Assembly: GCA_022572355.1 (NCBI GenBank)
Contig: JACZWC010000007.1
Span: forward strand, 36,606 to 100,605
Source: Bacteroidota bacterium
Lineage (GTDB): Bacteria > Bacteroidota > Bacteroidia > NORP154
DNA length: 64,000 nt
Reading direction: 5' to 3'
Shown: one piece after another, positions 9,480 through 17,572 of the stretch
Layout: the number at the start of each line of letters is the position of its first letter
Numbering within the stretch: the stretch's first letter is position 1
The notes under the pieces: model-generated
The model's input: only the letters and a program-made list of their open reading frames with translations
Databases searched by the model: none
Told to the model about the DNA's origin: nothing
Translations under genes and position numbers: made by a program

Positions 9480-9562
9480 CTACTCATCTAATTTATCACT
9501 TCCAGTGGTTAAAAGAACATAGCTTTGCCCAGTTCAAAATTTAGTTCACCAAGGACGAATTT

Positions 9563-10825
9563 ATGAAAAACAAAAGGGCCATTTTTTTTCTTTTTTGTGC
9601 CAATAGCGTTTCGGGGGTTTCCCAGGGAATTAGTATGATTGCTATACCCTGGTACTTTGCAGGCGAACTTAATATGCCTTCTTTTTTTGGCGCTCTTTAT
9701 GCCACAATTACCGGATTGTCTCTGTTTTGGGGGTTGCTTGTTGGTACCATGGTCGATCGCTTTAACCGTAAGTACATATTTCTATTCGTAACCGGCGTTG
9801 GGGCACTCCTGCTCTCGGCCATATCTTTTTCAGGATACTATATGGGTACTGTACATTATTTATTGGTGGCAGCAGCTTTTGCTTCTACCTACTTTATCTA
9901 TTCCGTTCATTATCCCAATTTGTATGCCTTTGCACAGGAAATAACAGAGAAAAAGCACTATGGAAGAATCACTTCCTATATAGAAATCCAAGGGCAGCTT
10001 ACCACGATGATAGCTGGCGGGTTGGCTGCTCTGCTGTTATCCGGAGTTAATTCAGATGTGGTTAGTTTTTTCGGTTGGGAATTTACATTCCCATTTACGA
10101 TAGAAAAATGGGAGCTTCACGAGATTTTTGCTGTTGACGCGATTACTTACTTGCTCGCATTTGCTTTGATTCTCCTGATCAGGTACGTGCCAATAGAAGA
10201 GAGAATAATAGATACAGGATCTATAAAAGATCGTTTGATCTTTGGAATTAACTACCTGAAAAGCAATAAATACGTTTTTCTTTTCGGAATCGCGTCTTTT
10301 TCCGTCTTCGTCACCATATTGTGTATTGGATTTTTCATTGCACCTATTTACATAAACAACCATTTACATGGAGGTGCAGGCGTATATGCCATATCCGATG
10401 TGTTTTTTGCCTGTGGCGCAGTTCTGGCTGGATTTGGAATTAGATATGTCTTCAAACAAAAGACCGTAGTCGCAATCATTGTAATGTCATTGGTCACGGC
10501 ATGCATTTATTTTTTCTATACCGTTAATTACAATTTTTCACTGTTTTATGTGACTATGCTCCTGATAGGATGCTGCAATGCGGGAATTAGAATAATGAGA
10601 ATGACCTATATTTTTAATCATATCCCGAACAACATTATTGGCAGAACCAATAGTATTTTTGGAATGTCTAATGTGATGCTCAGATTCACCTTCCTCACAA
10701 GTTTCTCATTACCCTTTTTTGCTAGTGGAAATAATATCATTTACCCATTTATGATAATGGGTTGCTTTATAGTCGTATCGACTATACCTCTACTGGTGTG
10801 GTACAAAAAGATCCTTAAATCTTGA
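9563..10825 (+). CDS. MFS transporter
   Basis: A 420-residue integral inner-membrane protein with about 12 predicted hydrophobic segments. It carries the major-facilitator loop signature between segments 2 and 3 (GTMVDRFNRKY, about residues 62-72). This subtype resembles the drug-export or macrolide-efflux-like MFS_3 group, but the substrate cannot be inferred. The site TAGCTTTG at 9520-9527 matches the -7 consensus, though no good -33 box is visible. Its 3' end overlaps the 3' end of the RNase G gene by 11 bases. Confidence 0.8.
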   Translation: MKNKRAIFFLFCANSVSGVSQGISMIAIPWYFAGELNMPSFFGALYATITGLSLFWGLLVGTMVDRFNRKYIFLFVTGVGALLLSAISFSGYYMGTVHYLLVAAAFASTYFIYSVHYPNLYAFAQEITEKKHYGRITSYIEIQGQLTTMIAGGLAALLLSGVNSDVVSFFGWEFTFPFTIEKWELHEIFAVDAITYLLAFALILLIRYVPIEERIIDTGSIKDRLIFGINYLKSNKYVFLFGIASFSVFVTILCIGFFIAPIYINNHLHGGAGVYAISDVFFACGAVLAGFGIRYVFKQKTVVAIIVMSLVTACIYFFYTVNYNFSLFYVTMLLIGCCNAGIRIMRMTYIFNHIPNNIIGRTNSIFGMSNVMLRFTFLTSFSLPFFASGNNIIYPFMIMGCFIVVSTIPLLVWYKKILKS

Positions 10826-12365
10826 TCTCTTCGCCTTGTTTGTTGAAGTACCTTGACTCGAGAAAATGATATGATGGCTCTGGCTTGATTTTGATTCTCT
10901 TCTTATATTTCAATAGCCATTTTCTAACAATAGACATAAATCCTTTTGTTATATATGCCTCTATAAAAGGGTGAACATGAATGGTTAACTGTGGCTCATT
11001 TTGCTCATTTAAGAAGTAGGAGATATTACTTTCAATATCATCAATTATTAACACACTGGCCTGTATTTCTCCTGTTCCGTTACAGGCAGGGCACTGTTCA
11101 ACTGTGGTAATCTTCATTTCAGGTCGTACACGCTGCCTTGTAATCTGAATCAGCCCGAATTTACTGGGGGGTAATATTTTATGTTTAGCCCTATCTTTGC
11201 TCATTGCGTCAGTGAGCCTCTTATGCAGTATTTTTCTGTTTTCAGACTTGTACATGTCGATGAAATCCACCACTATTATTCCCCCCATATCACGAAGTTG
11301 CAATTGCCGTGCAATTTCATCCGCTGCATCCAGATTTACGGCAAGGGCGTTGGTTTCCTGATCGTCCTTTGAATTTGTACGGCTACCACTATTTACATCA
11401 ATTACATGGAGCGCTTCTGTATGCTCAATTACCAGATAAGCCCTGCTTTTCATGGTCACAAACTTTCCAAACAGAGCTTTGATTTGCTTATCTACGCCGA
11501 ACTTTTCAAAAATTGGCTCCTTGCCAGAGTAGTAATGAACGATATTCTCCTTTTCAGGAGCAATTGATTTGATGTACTCTTTTACTTCGTCCGCAAGTTT
11601 TTGATTGTTGATTTGAATATTGTTGAAATCTGCATTGAGGAGATCCCTCAAAATCGCAGAGGTTCTGTTAAGCTCCCCTAAAATTTTTACCGGTGGTTTG
11701 CTTGTTTTTAGCGTGTTAAATCCATTGGTCCAACGGCTGATTAATTCACGAAGGTCTGAATCAAGTTCCGCTACTTTCTTGTTCTCAGCAACAGTTCTAA
11801 TTATAATACCGAAGTTTTTAGGCTTAATACTCGTCATAAGCCTTTTTAACCTTGTACGCTCTTCCCTATTGGTAATTTTCTGAGATATAGAGACCTTATC
11901 ATTAAACGGGACCAGGATAATAAAACGGCCAGCTAAAGAGATCTCACAACTAATGCGCGGACCTTTAGTTGATATAGGCTCCTTTACAATCTGAACAAGT
12001 ACGTGCTGGTTAGACGAGAGGACATCGGCTATCTTGCCCCTCTTGTCAATATCCTTTGCAAAGGACAAGTTCTGAAAAAGCGGCCCCACGTGCTGATTAC
12101 CCATCGCTCCCTTCACAAACCTTGCAAGGGATTTGTATTGAGGGCCAAGGTCAAGGTAATGCAGGAAGGCATCTTTTTCATAACCCACATCTACAAATGC
12201 GGCGTTAAGGCCGGGCATAACTTTTTTAACTCTTCCGAGATACAAGTCACCGACAGTGTACTTGTTCTCACTGTCTTCTTTGTTTAGCTCTATTAACTTT
12301 TTGTCTTCGAGCAGGGCCAGCGTTACATCCGAAGATGACGTGTCCACTATTAATTCTTTATTCAC
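10815..12365 (-). CDS. rng: Ribonuclease G/E family protein
   Basis: Endoribonuclease that processes the 5' end of 16S rRNA and helps degrade mRNA. The 516 residues match RNase G and lack the long C-terminal scaffold of RNase E. An S1 RNA-binding domain (about 36-120, GDLYLGRVKKVMPGLNAAFVD) is followed by the DNase I-like core with metal-binding aspartates in HVIDVNSG and IIVVDFIDM. The zinc-link cysteines are in EQCPACNGTGE near 424. The start is a GTG. It lies downstream of the HU / TPR / small ribosomal-type protein cluster on the same strand, an arrangement common in Bacteroidota. Confidence 0.93.
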   Translation of the reverse strand: MNKELIVDTSSSDVTLALLEDKKLIELNKEDSENKYTVGDLYLGRVKKVMPGLNAAFVDVGYEKDAFLHYLDLGPQYKSLARFVKGAMGNQHVGPLFQNLSFAKDIDKRGKIADVLSSNQHVLVQIVKEPISTKGPRISCEISLAGRFIILVPFNDKVSISQKITNREERTRLKRLMTSIKPKNFGIIIRTVAENKKVAELDSDLRELISRWTNGFNTLKTSKPPVKILGELNRTSAILRDLLNADFNNIQINNQKLADEVKEYIKSIAPEKENIVHYYSGKEPIFEKFGVDKQIKALFGKFVTMKSRAYLVIEHTEALHVIDVNSGSRTNSKDDQETNALAVNLDAADEIARQLQLRDMGGIIVVDFIDMYKSENRKILHKRLTDAMSKDRAKHKILPPSKFGLIQITRQRVRPEMKITTVEQCPACNGTGEIQASVLIIDDIESNISYFLNEQNEPQLTIHVHPFIEAYITKGFMSIVRKWLLKYKKRIKIKPEPSYHFLESRYFNKQGEEIKI

Positions 12366-12459
12366 TTTGTATAATTTGCTTGTGTACCAAGCTGCAGCCT
12401 TAGTTTCGGACTAATAGAAAGTATACCTATACTGAAAGACTGATTTAAGAGAAATGAAT

Positions 12460-12476
12460 GGTATTTTTCAAATACC
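12460..12476. repeat. Short perfect stem-loop upstream of rng
   Basis: GGTATTT and AAATACC form a perfect 7-base stem around a 3-base loop. It lies in the 153-base leader region between the small basic protein gene and rng, on whose mRNA it would fold. It may take part in RNase G autoregulation, but that is speculation. Confidence 0.45.
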
Positions 12477-12502
12477 GCATTCGCTTGAGATAGTGCGAAA
12501 CA

Positions 12503-12520
12503 AACCTGAATTATCAGGTT
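12503..12520 (-). terminator. Stem-loop overlapping the stop of the small basic protein gene; possible attenuator
   Basis: AACCTGA (12503-12509) and TCAGGTT (12514-12520) form a perfect 7-base stem with a 4-base loop. On the minus strand the stem is followed by TTGTTTCG, a weak U-tract. It could reduce read-through into rng. Confidence 0.4.
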
Positions 12521-12611
12521 AATCTTTCTTCTTGTGCCTGTTCTTCTTTAAGCGTTTTTTACGCTTATGAGTGGCCATCTTATGTCTTTTTCTCTTTTTA
12601 CCGCTTGGCAT
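12519..12611 (-). CDS. AURKAIP1/COX24 (mS38/bS22-like) small basic ribosomal-type protein
   Basis: A 30-residue protein, MPSGKKRKRHKM..., made almost entirely of Lys, Arg and His. It fits the COX24/AURKAIP1 domain found in Bacteroidota; the mitochondrial homologue mS38 and mycobacterial bS22 are small-subunit ribosomal proteins, so a ribosomal role is the best inference. The ATG at 12611 sits 11 bases after the TPR gene's stop, and rng follows after 153 bases. It is easily missed because of its length. The call rests on near-identity to the well-known short Bacteroidota version as I remember it. Confidence 0.85.
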   Translation of the reverse strand: MPSGKKRKRHKMATHKRKKRLKKNRHKKKD

Positions 12612-12621
12612 AACAATGTTT

Positions 12622-13125
12622 TTAAATCTTTTTTAATTCGTTAATAATAATTTGAACTTGAGCCAAGGAATTTGAGTCCTCGACCAAGGATTTATATGTT
12701 TCAAGATTTTCAATAGCCAGATCACTCTCTCCTAGTTTTTCATGTACTTCAGCGAGATATAAATAGGCTTCTGATTCACTTGAATCAATAGATAAGACCG
12801 TATTGAATCGGTCTAACGCTTTTTCTAATTGCCCCGATTGAATGGAAAACATTCCCAGGGTTAAATGTGCTTTTATATTTTTAGGGTCCTCTTCTAAAAC
12901 ATCTCTTAGCATCATAATACCCTTCATGGGTTCCGAGCCATTCATTACCAGGGAGATAGCCTCTGAGATCTTCTCATCAGCAGATAATTCTATCGCATCT
13001 GTTTCTGTAGTCTCAACCACGGCCTCGGCAGATAAAGGCGCTGTTTTTGGCATTGCATAAATAACAGCTACTAATGCGATTGCTCCAATAATGAATAGCA
13101 ACTGTACTTTAGAAAGGGATTTCAT
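12622..13125 (-). CDS. Membrane-anchored TPR protein
   Basis: A 167-residue protein with one N-terminal membrane segment (about 8-24, LLFIIGAIALVAVIYAM) and at least two TPR repeats from about 80 to 165 (IKAHLTLGMFSIQSG, SEAYLYLAEVHEKLG). The N-terminal anchor suggests a periplasm-facing scaffold. It starts 17 bases after the HU gene's stop and ends just before the small basic ribosomal-type protein gene, so it is part of that cluster. This position is commonly kept in the phylum. No enzymatic activity is expected and the partners are unknown. Confidence 0.75.
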   Translation of the reverse strand: MKSLSKVQLLFIIGAIALVAVIYAMPKTAPLSAEAVVETTETDAIELSADEKISEAISLVMNGSEPMKGIMMLRDVLEEDPKNIKAHLTLGMFSIQSGQLEKALDRFNTVLSIDSSESEAYLYLAEVHEKLGESDLAIENLETYKSLVEDSNSLAQVQIIINELKKI

Positions 13126-13142
13126 CCTACTTGACCCGGAAT

Positions 13143-13436
13143 CTACTGCTGAACAGGGACGTTTTTCTTGATCTTCTGAACAAACGTCTTTGCCGGTTTA
13201 AAGGCAGGGATATTATGAGCAGGAATAACCAGGGTAGTATTTTGAGAGATATTTCGCCCTGTCTTTTCAGCACGGGTTTTAACCGTAAAACTTCCAAATC
13301 CTCTCAAATAAACATTATTTCCTTCAGACATTGTCGCTTTTACCTCATTCATAAATGCCTCCACAGTTGTCTGAACAACTATTTTTTCTATCCCTGTCTT
13401 CAGAGCAATCTTGTTTACAATATCGGCCTTAGTCAT
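13143..13436 (-). CDS. hup: HU-family DNA-binding protein
   Basis: A 97-residue histone-like dimeric protein that bends and compacts DNA. It begins MTKADIVNKIALKTG and carries the family core GFGSFTVKTRAEKTGRN (about 47-63) followed by the DNA-intercalating beta-arm region with a proline (VIPAHNIPAFKPAK). It is first in the cluster HU - TPR - small basic protein - RNase G. A -7-like TATATTTG is found on the minus strand at 13479-13472, about 36 bases before the ATG. It is divergent from mutY. Confidence 0.93.
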   Translation of the reverse strand: MTKADIVNKIALKTGIEKIVVQTTVEAFMNEVKATMSEGNNVYLRGFGSFTVKTRAEKTGRNISQNTTLVIPAHNIPAFKPAKTFVQKIKKNVPVQQ

Positions 13437-13514
13437 ACTTGATAATATTAATATGTATTTTTAAAAGTTGACAAATATACGGCTTTCAGCCATAAAACAG
13501 AACATAAGCGCATC

Positions 13515-14579
13515 TTGAACTTCACTCGTCAAATAATTGAATGGTACGAAATAAACAAAAGGGAGCTTCCCTGGCGCAATACGGATGACCCCTACAAAAT
13601 CTGGCTTTCAGAGATAATTCTACAACAGACAAGAGTAAACCAGGGACTTGCTTACTATCTCAGGTTCATTGAATTGTTCCCAACAATAAAGGACCTGGCT
13701 GAGGCCACTGAGAAACAAGTGTTAAAAGTATGGCAGGGCCTGGGATACTACTCAAGGGCAAGAAACTTACATAAAACCGCGCGCCATATCCATTTTAATC
13801 TGAATGGAATCTTTCCGCGAACATTTGCAAGCATTAAGGAACTTTACGGTGTTGGAGACTATACCGCTGCTGCAATTTCATCAATTGTATTTCATGAGGC
13901 GAATGCGGTTGTAGATGGAAATGTTTACCGGCTTCTTTCGCGGTTTTTTGGAATTTCAACTCCCATTGATAGCAGTATTGGTAAAAGAGAATTCGCAGCG
14001 TTGGCCAATTCTATTATAGATGAACGAAGACCCGGAGTTTTTAATCAGGCGATGATGGAATTTGGAGCGATTCAATGCAAGCCTCAAAACCCGAATTGCT
14101 CTGTTTGCCCCGTCATGAGCGCATGCGTTGCCCACAGTGAGAACAGGATCTCAAAATACCCGGTAAAATCAAAGAGGGTGAAGCAGAGAAACAGGTTCTT
14201 TAATTTCTTGATTGTTCGTAATAACGAAGGATTATACATCAGAAAAAGAACTGACAAAGACATTTGGAAAAACCTTTACGAACCGCCTATGATCGAATCG
14301 AATATTTCGTTGAGCTTTGCTCAGTTGATCAAAACTGATGAATGGAAACGAATTTTTAAAGACGTAGCATTCTCCACTAAGGGACTTTCATTCGCGCTCA
14401 ACCATGCACTTACGCACCAGCAAATCCATGCTCAGTTCTGGTTGATAAAAGTGAACGGCGCTATTAACCCCACGTCAATAAACAATTGTTTTAGAATTAA
14501 AGAAGGTGTCATTGACGACTATCCAATCCATAGATTATTCGCGAAGTACCTTGAAAGAAACCTGCACGTTCAGGTTTGA
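13515..14579 (+). CDS. mutY: A/G-specific adenine DNA glycosylase
   Basis: Removes adenine paired with 8-oxoguanine. All catalytic parts are visible in the 354 residues: Glu33 in SEIILQQTRV, the helix-hairpin-helix ELYGVGDYTAAAI (109-121), Asp134 in VDGNVYR, and a 4Fe-4S cluster formed by Cys188, Cys195, Cys198 and Cys204 (C-X6-C-X2-C-X5-C). The C-terminal NUDIX-like domain reads the 8-oxoG. The start is a TTG; no in-frame ATG lies upstream before the HU promoter region, and TTG gives the standard N-terminus. It is first in the conserved order mutY-ssb-gldE-gldD. Confidence 0.95.
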   Translation: MNFTRQIIEWYEINKRELPWRNTDDPYKIWLSEIILQQTRVNQGLAYYLRFIELFPTIKDLAEATEKQVLKVWQGLGYYSRARNLHKTARHIHFNLNGIFPRTFASIKELYGVGDYTAAAISSIVFHEANAVVDGNVYRLLSRFFGISTPIDSSIGKREFAALANSIIDERRPGVFNQAMMEFGAIQCKPQNPNCSVCPVMSACVAHSENRISKYPVKSKRVKQRNRFFNFLIVRNNEGLYIRKRTDKDIWKNLYEPPMIESNISLSFAQLIKTDEWKRIFKDVAFSTKGLSFALNHALTHQQIHAQFWLIKVNGAINPTSINNCFRIKEGVIDDYPIHRLFAKYLERNLHVQV

Positions 14580-14605
14580 TTTACTTATTGGGATTGTTAT
14601 ATTTG
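14575..14605 (+). promoter_or_regulatory. Consensus Bacteroidota promoter of ssb
   Basis: TTTG at 14575-14578, a 19-base spacer and TATATTTG at 14598-14605 match the phylum consensus exactly. The -33 box overlaps the mutY stop codon. The ssb ATG is 24 bases downstream of the -7 box, so ssb need not depend on mutY transcription. Confidence 0.75.
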
Positions 14606-14629
14606 ATTAGAAATTAACCTGATGAAAGA

Positions 14630-15058
14630 ATGGCCGGAGTAAATAAAGTAATTCTAATAGGCAACCTGGGCAAAGACCCTGAAGTTAAGTACCTGGAAAA
14701 CAACGTTGCCGTTGCTCGCTTTCCATTAGCTACTAATGAGGTATGGAAAGACAAAAGTGGTGCAAAGAAAGAACACACAGAATGGCACAATATCGTACTA
14801 TGGCGAGGGCTGGCGGAACTTTCGGAGAAATACCTGCACAAAGGAGACCGCATCTATGTTGAGGGCCGGCTGAGAACCAGAAGCTGGGACGATAAAGATG
14901 GCAATAAGAGGTACACCACCGACGTCATTGCAGATAACATGACAATGCTTACAGTTAAAAGGGAAAATGAGCAGGATTCTCAAAGTGACAGCGAGACGCC
15001 TGCTTCGGAGCCGTCGGCAACGAGTACTGACGATCCATCAGACGATTTGCCATTTTAA
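14630..15058 (+). CDS. ssb: Single-stranded DNA-binding protein
   Basis: A 142-residue homotetrameric protein that coats single-stranded DNA during replication and repair. The OB-fold spans about 1-110 (NKVILIGNLGKDPEVKYL, HNIVLWRGLAE, GDRIYVEGRLRTRSW). A disordered Ser/Glu/Asp-rich linker leads to the acidic tip DDLPF, which recruits repair and replication partners. The gene lies between mutY and gldE, in the order kept in gliding Bacteroidota, and has its own strong promoter-like site. Confidence 0.97.
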   Translation: MAGVNKVILIGNLGKDPEVKYLENNVAVARFPLATNEVWKDKSGAKKEHTEWHNIVLWRGLAELSEKYLHKGDRIYVEGRLRTRSWDDKDGNKRYTTDVIADNMTMLTVKRENEQDSQSDSETPASEPSATSTDDPSDDLPF

Positions 15059-15125
15059 ACTTTATTCGCATTTTTTCGTATACCGAATTGATTTCAACCC
15101 TTTTGATCTAACATAATCAGGATAT

Positions 15126-16502
15126 TTGGAAGGATCCGACAGTAGCAGCGAGCCTTATATATGGCTGTTTCTCGCTGTGTTAAATATTCTTCAGCCTCTC
15201 TCTTTTAGTACCATTTTAGCTATAACGTCTACGGCCTTGTTATTGCTGTGTTCTGGCCTGATTTCCGGAGCTGAAGTGGCCTTCTTCTCTTTAGGCCCCT
15301 CTGATAAGGAAGCGCTTAAAAACTCCAAGTCAGCTAAAAGCACACTCGTTAGGGAATTATTAGGCAATCCACCGAAATTGCTCGCCACTATTTTAATTGC
15401 CAACAATTTCATTAATGTCGCAATTATTGTTTTGTCGACGTTTATTACTATCAACCTCTTCGATCTTAGCAGTCATCCCTACATCGGCTTCACAATACAA
15501 GTTGTGGTAATCACTTTCCTAATACTGCTGTTTGGTGAGGTGATTCCCAAGGTGTATTCAACCAGAAACTCGCTCAAAGTAGCTAGATTCATGGCCTATC
15601 CCATTCTCTTTCTCCAGAAATTTTTCACCCCGCTCTCGGCACTTCTGATTTCGTCTACCTCTGTTATTCTCAAGAGAGTAAAACAAAGGGGAACCAATAT
15701 TTCGGTAGACGATCTTTCGGATGTGCTGGAACTGGCATCTAAAGACAAATTGGAAGAGGAAGATATTCTCAGAGGCATTGTAAAATTTGGAAGCACCGAT
15801 GTTAAGCAAATAATGAAGCCCCGTCTCGACGTAGTTGCTTTTGATGTTGAAACCTCTTATGACGAACTGATTTTGGAAATTACAGACTCCGGTTTTTCAC
15901 GAATCCCTATTTACAAAGAGTCATTCGACAAGGTAACGGGCATACTTTACATAAAGGATTTGCTTCCCTCATTAAAGTTGGGATCTAATGGCCAGGCAGA
16001 TCCTGATGCAGCATCATCTCTAAAAAATTGGCAAACACTGATTAGGCCCCCGTTTTTTGTTCCGGAAAACAAGAAAATTGACGATTTGCTTAAAGAGTTT
16101 CAGGAAAAGAAAATTCATCTGGCGATTGTGGTCGATGAATATGGGGGTACATCGGGGATCGTCACACTGGAAGATATTATAGAAGAAATCGTAGGCGATA
16201 TTAGTGATGAGCATGATGAGGAGGAGGTTATATACACCCGAATAGATCAGAATACTTACCAATTTGAAGGTAAAACGCCTCTTAACGACGTCTATCGGAT
16301 TTTGGATATTGACGGTGATAAATTTGAGGAAGTCAAAGGGGATTCAGATACACTTGCTGGATTTGTAATTGAACTGGTTGGCAAGATTCCCGTTAAAAAT
16401 GAAAAAATCTCTTTCCTGAATTATTCATTTACCATTGAATCTGCTGATTTGAGAAGGGTAAAGCAAATAAAAGTTAGCATACTACAGAGTGACAAAGTTT
16501 GA
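15126..16502 (+). CDS. gldE: Gliding-motility-associated protein GldE (CNNM/CorC-like)
   Basis: A 458-residue inner-membrane protein. A CNNM-type domain with about four membrane segments (roughly 15-200, with LISGAEVAFFSL) is followed by a CBS pair (about 225-350, MKPRLDVVAFDVE and IVVDEYGGTSGIVTLEDI) and a C-terminal CorC/HlyC domain. These parts alone would suggest an ion-transport protein, but the position directly before gldD and after ssb marks it as GldE, which supports GldD and gliding in Flavobacterium. The start is a TTG. The 3' end overlaps gldD by 14 bases, so translation is coupled. Confidence 0.88.
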   Translation: MEGSDSSSEPYIWLFLAVLNILQPLSFSTILAITSTALLLLCSGLISGAEVAFFSLGPSDKEALKNSKSAKSTLVRELLGNPPKLLATILIANNFINVAIIVLSTFITINLFDLSSHPYIGFTIQVVVITFLILLFGEVIPKVYSTRNSLKVARFMAYPILFLQKFFTPLSALLISSTSVILKRVKQRGTNISVDDLSDVLELASKDKLEEEDILRGIVKFGSTDVKQIMKPRLDVVAFDVETSYDELILEITDSGFSRIPIYKESFDKVTGILYIKDLLPSLKLGSNGQADPDAASSLKNWQTLIRPPFFVPENKKIDDLLKEFQEKKIHLAIVVDEYGGTSGIVTLEDIIEEIVGDISDEHDEEEVIYTRIDQNTYQFEGKTPLNDVYRILDIDGDKFEEVKGDSDTLAGFVIELVGKIPVKNEKISFLNYSFTIESADLRRVKQIKVSILQSDKV

Positions 16503-17124
16503 TAATTGCGCAAAGGCCTTCGTTTTGCTATTCTTCTCACTCGTATTATCTGGCTGTGATGAGAACTTTATACCCAGGCCAAAGGGGTACATCAGAATTG
16601 ATTTCCCCGAGAAGAAATACACGGAACTAAAAAGTGAATGCCCATTTGTTTTTGAGTACCCTATTTATTCGAGGATAAGCCGCCATGTTGATATTGAAGA
16701 ACATCCCTGCTGGCTCAATCTTGATTTCCCAAAATACAGAGGCAGGCTTCACCTAAGTTATTTTTCTCTACAGACAGATAGAGATTCGGTTGGAGATCAT
16801 ACAATGTTTGAAAAGTTTTTGGAGGATAGCAGGACCCTCGCCTATAAGCATACAATAAAAGCCGAGGCCATTGATGAAACATTGATAAGAAGAGACAAGC
16901 AGCATGTTCATGGTATTGTGTATGAAATAAGAGGGGCAAATACTGCATCCTCCCTGCAATTTTTCCTCACCGACAGCAATAATCACTTCATACGTGGTGC
17001 ACTATACTTTAGTGTCGCCCCTAAAAATGACTCGCTGGCTCCGGTAATTAATTTTATCAAAGCTGATGTGAATCACTTCATTAACTCCTTCAAATGGAAG
17101 AACTCTGAGCTATCTGGAAACTAA
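16489..17124 (+). CDS. gldD: Gliding motility lipoprotein GldD
   Basis: A 211-residue lipoprotein required for gliding and T9SS function in Flavobacterium. The lipobox LVLSGC puts the lipidated cysteine at 23. The family signature RPKGYIRIDFPEKKY follows at about 30-44. The start is a GTG inside the 3' end of gldE, in another frame. It is the last gene of the mutY-ssb-gldE-gldD group. Together with five T9SS-signal proteins and PorP/SprF in this window, it indicates an active T9SS and probably gliding. Confidence 0.92.
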   Translation: MTKFDNCAKAFVLLFFSLVLSGCDENFIPRPKGYIRIDFPEKKYTELKSECPFVFEYPIYSRISRHVDIEEHPCWLNLDFPKYRGRLHLSYFSLQTDRDSVGDHTMFEKFLEDSRTLAYKHTIKAEAIDETLIRRDKQHVHGIVYEIRGANTASSLQFFLTDSNNHFIRGALYFSVAPKNDSLAPVINFIKADVNHFINSFKWKNSELSGN

Positions 17125-17572
17125 TGTGGCAGCAAATTTATTACGCAATATAAGGCATCCAATTATCAAATAGATTCGAAGCACCAAATCCGAACGCTAA
17201 ACAAATTCTAATATACATGTAAGCGTTTTAGAATTAGGAAATTTTAATATTGCCAGTGCTTCGAATTTTAATAATCTGATTTTGAAATTATTCGACATAT
17301 GATGCGTGTTTTATAGAACATATAAACGCAACATTTCGAAATCAATATGCCCTGGCACAGGTTTCAGCACTTGTAGCCTCCAAAATAAGTTGCGGTATTG
17401 TATAGCATTTTGAATCGGGCATTATGAAGAAACTGCTGCTTTTGTGCATCCGTACTCTTTTGCGCCAGGTCACATATTAAAAGTCTAAATCCGCATACGG
17501 CCGGTGTTTATTTGCTTGCGTGAGTGCTGAAAATGGGTCGGCAACTATTCGGAAACTAGTAATCTGACTAGG
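17125..17572. other. 448-base intergenic region with one palindrome and no recognised gene
   Basis: No coding frame of credible length or composition, tRNA or known riboswitch is seen. The only clear structure is the palindrome at 17174-17266. The region lies between the 3' end of gldD and the 3' end of the haem A synthase gene, so it need not hold a promoter for either. Confidence 0.6.
17174..17266. repeat. Intergenic palindromic element (ATTCGAAGCAC type)
   Basis: ATTCGAAGCAC at 17174-17184 is repeated exactly in inverted form at 17256-17266. Inside lies a second weaker inverted pair built of AATTCTAA and TTAGAATT. The 93-base whole can fold into one imperfect hairpin. Confidence 0.6.

Noticed and set aside
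15126..16502. gldE as a haemolysin or magnesium exporter
   Set aside because: The domains would allow it, but the position between ssb and gldD with a 14-base overlap is that of gldE.
17125..17572. A small gene or tRNA in the 448-base gap
   Set aside because: No open frame with plausible composition and no cloverleaf-like pattern was found on either strand.
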